From Pseudomonadota bacterium (GTDB taxonomy: Bacteria; Pseudomonadota; Alphaproteobacteria; Sphingomonadales; Sphingomonadaceae): a stretch of DNA of 11,381 bases. Under the pieces are notes generated by a model. That model was given only the letters and a program-made list of their open reading frames with translations, was not told the DNA's origin and searched no databases. Where the stretch lies: contig JAEWJQ010000073.1 of assembly GCA_023386515.1 (NCBI GenBank), positions 1-11,381 of the forward strand, given 5' to 3'. Of this stretch, positions 7,468 through 11,381 are shown piece after piece; the stretch's first letter is position 1, and each line of letters begins with the position of its first letter. The position numbers and the translations under genes are program-made.

Positions 7468-8460
7468 TCAGCCATGCAACAGCCGCGCCGCATGCGCCGC
7501 GTGATAGGTCAACACGCCCGCACAGCCGGCACGCTTGAACGCCAGCAGCGTTTCCAGCACCAGCGCGTCGCGATCGCCCGCCCCGGCCGCGACCGAGGCC
7601 TCCAGCATCGCATATTCACCCGACACCTGATAGGCGAAGACCGGCACCTCGAACCGCTGCTTCACCCGGACGATGATGTCGAGATAGGGCAGCCCCGGCT
7701 TGACCATGACGCTGTCGGCCCCCTCCGCCAGGTCGAGCGCCACCTCGCGCAGCGCCTCCTCGGCATTGGCATGGTCCATCTGATAGGTCTTCTTGTCGCC
7801 CTTCAGCAGGCCGCGGCTGCCCACTGCATCGCGGAACGGGCCATAGAAGCCGCTGGCATATTTGGCCGCATAGCTCATGATCTGGACGTTGTGGGCGCCC
7901 TCGCCTTCCAACGCCGTGCGGATCATGCCGATGCGGCCGTCCATCATGTCGGACGGCGCAACGATGTCGGCGCCGGCGCGCGCCTGATTGAGCGCCTGCT
8001 CGATGAGGATGGCGGCCGTGTCGTCGTTGCGAACATAGCCGGCCGCGTCGACCAGCCCGTCGTGACCATGAGTCGTATAGGGATCGAGCGCGACGTCGGT
8101 CAGCACGCCGACCTCCGGCACCGCATCCTTGATCGCGCGGGTCGCGCGGCACATGAGATTGTCCGGATTGAGCGCCTCGCGCCCGTCGTCGGTCTTCAGC
8201 GCAGCGTCCGTATAGGGGAACAATGCGACGCAGGGGATGCCGAGGTCGCGCGCCTCGCGTGCCCGGGCGACGATGCCGTCGACGGACCAGCGCGACACGC
8301 CCGGCAGGCTGTCGATCGGTTGCTCGACCCCCTGCCCCTCCGTCACGAACAGCGGCCAGATCAGGTCGGCCGGGGTGAGGACGTTCTCGGCGTGAAGGCG
8401 GCGGCTCCAGGCGGAGGCGCGGGTGCGACGCAGGCGGAGCGCAGGATAGGCAGCGGTCAT
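7468..8460 (-). CDS. hemB: Porphobilinogen synthase (delta-aminolevulinic acid dehydratase)
   Basis: 330 residues, the usual length. It condenses two 5-aminolevulinate molecules to porphobilinogen in haem (and, where present, chlorophyll and cobalamin) synthesis. The two active-site lysines are clear: Lys200 in SYAAKYASGFYGPFR and Lys254 in VMVKPGLPYLD, the latter forming the Schiff base in known enzymes. The metal loop reads DVALDPYTTHGHDGL (122-136). The three zinc-binding cysteines of E. coli-type enzymes are Ala124, Asp126 and Asp134, which marks the magnesium-dependent class known from Pseudomonas and many alphaproteobacteria. The start at 8460 is chosen for its AAGGAA (8470-8465) four bases upstream. 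An ATG at 8475 has no such site, and a longer open frame upstream runs antisense to the lipid kinase gene. The gene is divergent from that kinase, and the membrane aminopropyltransferase-like gene follows it. Confidence 0.97.
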   Translation of the reverse strand: MTAAYPALRLRRTRASAWSRRLHAENVLTPADLIWPLFVTEGQGVEQPIDSLPGVSRWSVDGIVARAREARDLGIPCVALFPYTDAALKTDDGREALNPDNLMCRATRAIKDAVPEVGVLTDVALDPYTTHGHDGLVDAAGYVRNDDTAAILIEQALNQARAGADIVAPSDMMDGRIGMIRTALEGEGAHNVQIMSYAAKYASGFYGPFRDAVGSRGLLKGDKKTYQMDHANAEEALREVALDLAEGADSVMVKPGLPYLDIIVRVKQRFEVPVFAYQVSGEYAMLEASVAAGAGDRDALVLETLLAFKRAGCAGVLTYHAAHAARLLHG

Positions 8461-8530
8461 GACGTTCCTTGCCATGAGGGATCGCGACCCGCTTGCCAAG
8501 CGTTGCGCGGCCGTAACCACTGGATGTGCC
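8461..8530. promoter_or_regulatory. Divergent control region between hemB and the lipid kinase
   Basis: These 70 bases must hold the start signals for both divergent genes if the chosen starts are right. I see no convincing -35/-10 pair on either strand. It contains a short perfect dyad CGCTT-GCC-AAGCG at 8490-8502 near its middle, which could be an operator or chance in GC-rich DNA. Confidence 0.4.
8465..8470 (-). promoter_or_regulatory. Ribosome binding site of hemB
   Basis: AAGGAA on the minus strand, four bases before the ATG at 8460. It is one of the best Shine-Dalgarno matches in the window. It selects this ATG over the in-frame ATG at 8475. Confidence 0.7.
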
Positions 8531-9415
8531 ATGACCGAATTCACCTCGGCCGCGCTGATCGTCAACGCTAAGTCGCGCAAGGGACAGAGGCTGTTCCGCC
8601 GCGCCTGTGCGGCGATGGACGGCCTGCCCTTTCCAGTCGATGCCCATGCCGTCGAGGATCCGGACGATCTGGAGGCGACGGTCGAGCGGGCCTTGGCCAA
8701 GAAGCCGCAGCTCGTCATTCTGGGTGGGGGCGACGGTACGATCAGCGGGTTGGTCGATCTGCTCGTCGGCAAGGACGTCGTGCTCGGCGTGCTGCCGCTC
8801 GGCACCGCCAACAGTTTCGCGCGCACCTTGGGCCTGCCGCTCGATGTCCCCGGCGCGGTGGAGGCGATCCGCACCGGCCGGCGCAAGCGGATCGATCTCG
8901 GCATGATCGACAACGACTATTTCGCCAATTGCGCGGCGATGGGGATCAGCCCGCAGATCGCCGAGACCGTGCCGCACAATCTCAAGAAGGTGTTGGGGCG
9001 GGTCGGCTATCTCGGTTGGGCCGCCTATCAGTTCGCGCGCTTCAAGCCGTTCACGCTGATCGTCGACGACGGTTCGGGCGAGAAAAGGATGCGCGTCACC
9101 GAAGTGCGGATGTCGAACGGCCCCTATCATGGCGGGACCTGGCTGGTCGACGATGCGGCGGTCGATTCGGGTGAGATCGTCGTTCAGGCGGTGGTTGGCC
9201 ACTACAAGCGCCGATTGGTGCGCAATTGGGCGGCGAGCGTCGTCGGCTCGTCGGCGCGCCATCACGACACCGTCACCTTCCGCGGCAAGAGCCTGCGCGT
9301 CGCGACCGAGCCGCCCTTGCCGATCTCGATCGACGGGGAGGTGCGCGCCCATACGCCCGTCACCGCACGGATCGCCGCGGGCGTGATCGAGGTGATGGTG
9401 CCGGCGGAAAGTTGA
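8531..9415 (+). CDS. Diacylglycerol/lipid kinase family protein (YegS/DgkB-like)
   Basis: 294 residues, typical of bacterial soluble lipid kinases, which phosphorylate diacylglycerol or other membrane lipids with ATP. The N-terminal nucleotide fold shows AALIVNAKSRKG (7-18), the glycine-rich GGGDGT at 65-70, and LPLGTANSFAR at 88-98. The usual family form of the last is GTxNDFAR, so Asp is Ser here. The C-terminal beta domain has VRMSNGPYHGGTWLVDDAAVDSGE and the ISIDGE motif at 266-270, whose acidic residues belong to the usual active-site region. There is no signal peptide or membrane helix, so it is probably cytosolic and peripheral to the membrane. The ATG at 8531 is preferred because homologous sequence starts there. 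An upstream in-frame ATG at 8459 would overlap the hemB start codon. The lipid substrate cannot be told from sequence. In sphingolipid-making bacteria, kinases of this superfamily can also act on ceramide, so that is an open alternative. Confidence 0.88.
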   Translation: MTEFTSAALIVNAKSRKGQRLFRRACAAMDGLPFPVDAHAVEDPDDLEATVERALAKKPQLVILGGGDGTISGLVDLLVGKDVVLGVLPLGTANSFARTLGLPLDVPGAVEAIRTGRRKRIDLGMIDNDYFANCAAMGISPQIAETVPHNLKKVLGRVGYLGWAAYQFARFKPFTLIVDDGSGEKRMRVTEVRMSNGPYHGGTWLVDDAAVDSGEIVVQAVVGHYKRRLVRNWAASVVGSSARHHDTVTFRGKSLRVATEPPLPISIDGEVRAHTPVTARIAAGVIEVMVPAES

Positions 9416-9427
9416 GCCCGTCGCCGC

Positions 9428-10864
9428 TTAGCCGACCGGCATCTGCTTGCCGGCCGGATCGCTCTGCGACAGCGTCTGCTCATGCGCTTCGTCGTGGCTG
9501 ACCAAGCGGCCGCGTCGCCACTTGCCGGCACGGTAATAAGCGATCGTCATCACCACCGAGGCGATCGATCCCGCCGGGAAACTCCACCACAGGCCATCCG
9601 CCCCCCAGCCGGGCAGCAGCGCGTAGGCGGTGCCGATCCGCACCGGGAATAGCGCGATCGCCAGGATGACCAGCGGCGCAACGACCGCGCCATTGGCGCG
9701 CACCGTGGCCGACAGCACCATGGTGACGCCGAACAGGATGAAGCTCCAGCTGACGATCAGGTTGATCTTGCCGGCGATGCCGATCGCGGCGGGGACGTCA
9801 CCCAGGAACAACCAGAGCACGTGCCTGTCGAGCAAGGCGACGACCGCCACCAGCCCGCCGGTGAGGGCGAGGTTCATCAGCAGTCCCGAACGGGTGATGC
9901 GATCGACCCGATCCCAGCGACCGGCGCCGATATTCTGCGCGACCATCGCGCTCACTGCCGCCCCGATCGACATCGCGGGCATCTGGATGTAGGTCCACAG
10001 CTGCGTCGCCGCGCCATAGGCGGCGGTGGTGGTGGTACCCTGACGGTTGACCAGCCCGATCATCGCCAGCGCCGATCCGGTCGCGACGAACATCTGTAGG
10101 CCCATCGGAATCCCCTTGGCGACGATCGGCCTCAGCTCTGCGCTCGTCGGTCGCAGGTAGCGCCACTCCGCACCGCGCAGCCGGATCGGCAGATCACGGC
10201 GGTAGACGAAGGCGAGCAGGGCGATCAGCGCCACCGCATTGCCGATCACCGTGGCGGTCGCCGATCCGGCGATGCCGAGTGCCGGGATCGGCCCCAGTCC
10301 CCGGATCAGCACGGGGTTGAGCGTCACGTCGATCACCGAACCCAGCGCCATGAAGCGCAGCGGCGTCACCGAATCGCCCGTGCCGCGCAGCGCCATACTG
10401 ATCAGCGTCGCCAGAAATCCCATCGGCATCGACAGGAAGATGATCTGGAGATAGTCGCGCGCCAGCGGGAAGACCTCCGCCGGGGTCGCCAGCGCATGGA
10501 GGATCACCGGCGCCGCAGCGATGCCGATCGCGACCACAGCGAGCGAGGCAACGCCGAACAGGCCCAGCGCCGCGCCGAACACGCGCCGCACCGCGTCGAT
10601 GTCACGCCGGCCCATGTTCTGGCCGATCAGGATCGTCGCCGCCATGCCGAAGCCGAAGACCGCGGCCACCAGCAGGAACAGCACCAGATTGGCGTTGGTG
10701 GTCGCCGCCAGCGCACGCTCGCCCAGCAACTGGCCGATCCAGATCGCGTTGATCGACCCATTGACCGACTGCAGAATGCTGGAGCCGAGCGTCGGCAAAG
10801 CGAAGAGCAGCAGCGTCCGCCCGATCGGCCCGCTGGTCAGATCGCGTGGCGGGCGCCCGGCCAT
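9428..10864 (-). CDS. MATE-family efflux transporter
   Basis: 478 residues with about twelve membrane helices in two related halves. The family hallmarks are the early PTLGSSILQSVNGSINAIWI segment (helix 1-2), GQNMGRRD at 81-88 after helix 2, and the matching AQNIGAGRWDRV at 309-320 in the second half. ALRGTGDSVTP (158-168) is also typical. MATE proteins export cationic or other drugs and metabolites using sodium or proton gradients, and the substrate here is unknown. The last 30 residues are a polar cytoplasmic tail (HDEAHEQTLSQ). The ATG at 10864 is chosen because the protein begins shortly before the first helix and four bases after the valS stop. An upstream in-frame ATG at 10927 would overlap valS by 59 bases and add 21 non-family residues. 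It probably reads through from valS and ends 12 bases from the convergent kinase. Confidence 0.92.
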   Translation of the reverse strand: MAGRPPRDLTSGPIGRTLLLFALPTLGSSILQSVNGSINAIWIGQLLGERALAATTNANLVLFLLVAAVFGFGMAATILIGQNMGRRDIDAVRRVFGAALGLFGVASLAVVAIGIAAAPVILHALATPAEVFPLARDYLQIIFLSMPMGFLATLISMALRGTGDSVTPLRFMALGSVIDVTLNPVLIRGLGPIPALGIAGSATATVIGNAVALIALLAFVYRRDLPIRLRGAEWRYLRPTSAELRPIVAKGIPMGLQMFVATGSALAMIGLVNRQGTTTTAAYGAATQLWTYIQMPAMSIGAAVSAMVAQNIGAGRWDRVDRITRSGLLMNLALTGGLVAVVALLDRHVLWLFLGDVPAAIGIAGKINLIVSWSFILFGVTMVLSATVRANGAVVAPLVILAIALFPVRIGTAYALLPGWGADGLWWSFPAGSIASVVMTIAYYRAGKWRRGRLVSHDEAHEQTLSQSDPAGKQMPVG

Positions 10865-10868
10865 GCGC

Positions 10869-11381
10869 TCAGCCCAGCCGCGCCAGCGCGGCGGACAGGC
10901 GCTCCGCCTCGGCGCTCTTGTCGGCATGATCGGCGCGCGCCTTGTCGACCGCCTCCGGCTTGGCCCGCTCGACGAAGCTCGGATTGTTCAGCCGGCCGGC
11001 CAGCCCGTCGCGCTCCTTCTCCGCCGCGGCGATCGCCTTGGTCAGGCGCGTACGCTCGGCGTCGAGATCGATGACCCCCTCCAGCGGCAATACGAAGGTC
11101 GCCTCGTCGACGACGACCTGCGCCGCTCCGCCCGAAGGCGCGTCGCCGGCGGAGAGATCGACGCGCGCGAGACGAGCGATCACCGCCGTCTGGCGTGCAA
11201 GCCGGGCCTCAGTCCCCTCCCCGGCGCCGCGGACATGAAGTGGCAGTCGGGCACCCGGCGGGACGTTGAGCTCAGTCCGCGCAGCGCGAATCTCGCCGAC
11301 CAGGCGGATCAGCCAGTCGACCTCCGCCTCCGCAGCGGGATCAAGACTCCGGGCATCCGCCATCGGCCAGCGGGCGACGAT
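10869..11381 (-). CDS. valS: Valyl-tRNA synthetase, C-terminal part only (5' end outside window)
   Basis: 170 residues of the C-terminus, in frame to the window edge. The first visible residues ([11 protein letters not shown]) still belong to the protein, and the Met at 11363 is internal. Next come the end of the anticodon-binding domain ([23 protein letters not shown], about 24-46) and the linker strand [15 protein letters not shown] (95-109). The last part is the long helical hairpin (about 107-168; [29 protein letters not shown]), the coiled-coil arm specific to bacterial ValRS that touches the tRNA elbow. The enzyme charges tRNA-Val. The catalytic HIGH/KMSKS and editing domains lie beyond the window and cannot be judged. 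A MATE exporter gene follows after only four bases. Confidence 0.95.
   Translation of the reverse strand: MVARWPMADARSLDPAAEAEVDWLIRLVGEIRAARTELNVPPGARLPLHVRGAGEGTEARLARQTAVIARLARVDLSAGDAPSGGAAQVVVDEATFVLPLEGVIDLDAERTRLTKAIAAAEKERDGLAGRLNNPSFVERAKPEAVDKARADHADKSAEAERLSAALARLG

Noticed and set aside
6490..8571. A 693-codon open frame on the plus strand across hemB and the aminopropyltransferase-like gene
   Set aside because: It is antisense to two well-supported genes. Its product is a low-complexity mix of Arg, Gln, His and Asp, as expected from the complement of GC-rich coding DNA, with no recognisable domain.
8461..8913. N-terminal extension of hemB by about 150 residues
   Set aside because: The extra frame is antisense to the lipid kinase, lacks HemB homology, and the ATG at 8460 has a strong ribosome binding site and gives the normal protein length.
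7616..9352. A 578-codon open frame on the minus strand spanning hemB and the lipid kinase
   Set aside because: It is out of frame with hemB and antisense to the kinase. Its product is Arg/Gly-rich with no family motif, so it is a composition shadow.
9436..9453. Hairpin CCGGCA-TCTGCT-TGCCGG near the end of the MATE gene as a terminator
   Set aside because: It lies inside MATE codons, is only six pairs long and has no T-run on either side.

Overview
This window is a compact, GC-rich stretch of ordinary chromosome. The gene content (bifunctional CysNC, a HemB with aspartate ligands of the magnesium type, small membrane and lipid genes, and an Arg-ACG tRNA with encoded CCA) fits an alphaproteobacterium, most likely a sphingomonad. 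That placement rests on remembered family resemblance and composition and was not tested by a search. I see no phage, transposon, CRISPR array, defence cassette or other sign of recent transfer. Coding density is very high: every gene-free gap is under about 135 bases, and two gene pairs overlap tail to tail.

Layout. (1) Bases 2-3479, plus strand: a sulfate activation operon. It holds the 3' part of cysD (ATP sulfurylase small subunit), cysNC (GTPase subunit fused to APS kinase) and a cysQ-type 3'-phosphoadenosine 5'-phosphate (PAP) phosphatase. The genes are joined by 1-base and 4-base stop/start overlaps. Together they make APS and then PAPS from sulfate and remove the inhibitory PAP by-product. 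(2) 3469-4437, minus: a 10-helix-type transporter of the SBF-like/YfeH group, whose end overlaps the end of cysQ. (3) 4534-4690: tRNA-Arg(ACG) on the minus strand with a strong intrinsic terminator directly behind it and a likely promoter in front. (4) 4733-5230, plus: a small lipoprotein of unknown function. (5) 8460-5227, minus: hemB (porphobilinogen synthase) followed after 24 bases by a large membrane protein with a spermidine-synthase-like C-terminal domain. Its stop codon shares the palindrome CTAG with the stop of the lipoprotein gene. (6) 8531-9415, plus: a diacylglycerol/lipid kinase, divergent from hemB. (7) 11381-9428, minus: the C-terminal end of valS (valyl-tRNA synthetase, running off the window) and, 4 bases later, a MATE-family exporter.

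Only the sulfate activation operon forms an obvious pathway. The other genes are housekeeping or transport genes with no visible shared task. I looked for an undescribed system and did not find convincing evidence of one. The least explained items are the lipoprotein and the membrane-anchored aminopropyltransferase-like protein, which meet tail to tail at 5227-5230.
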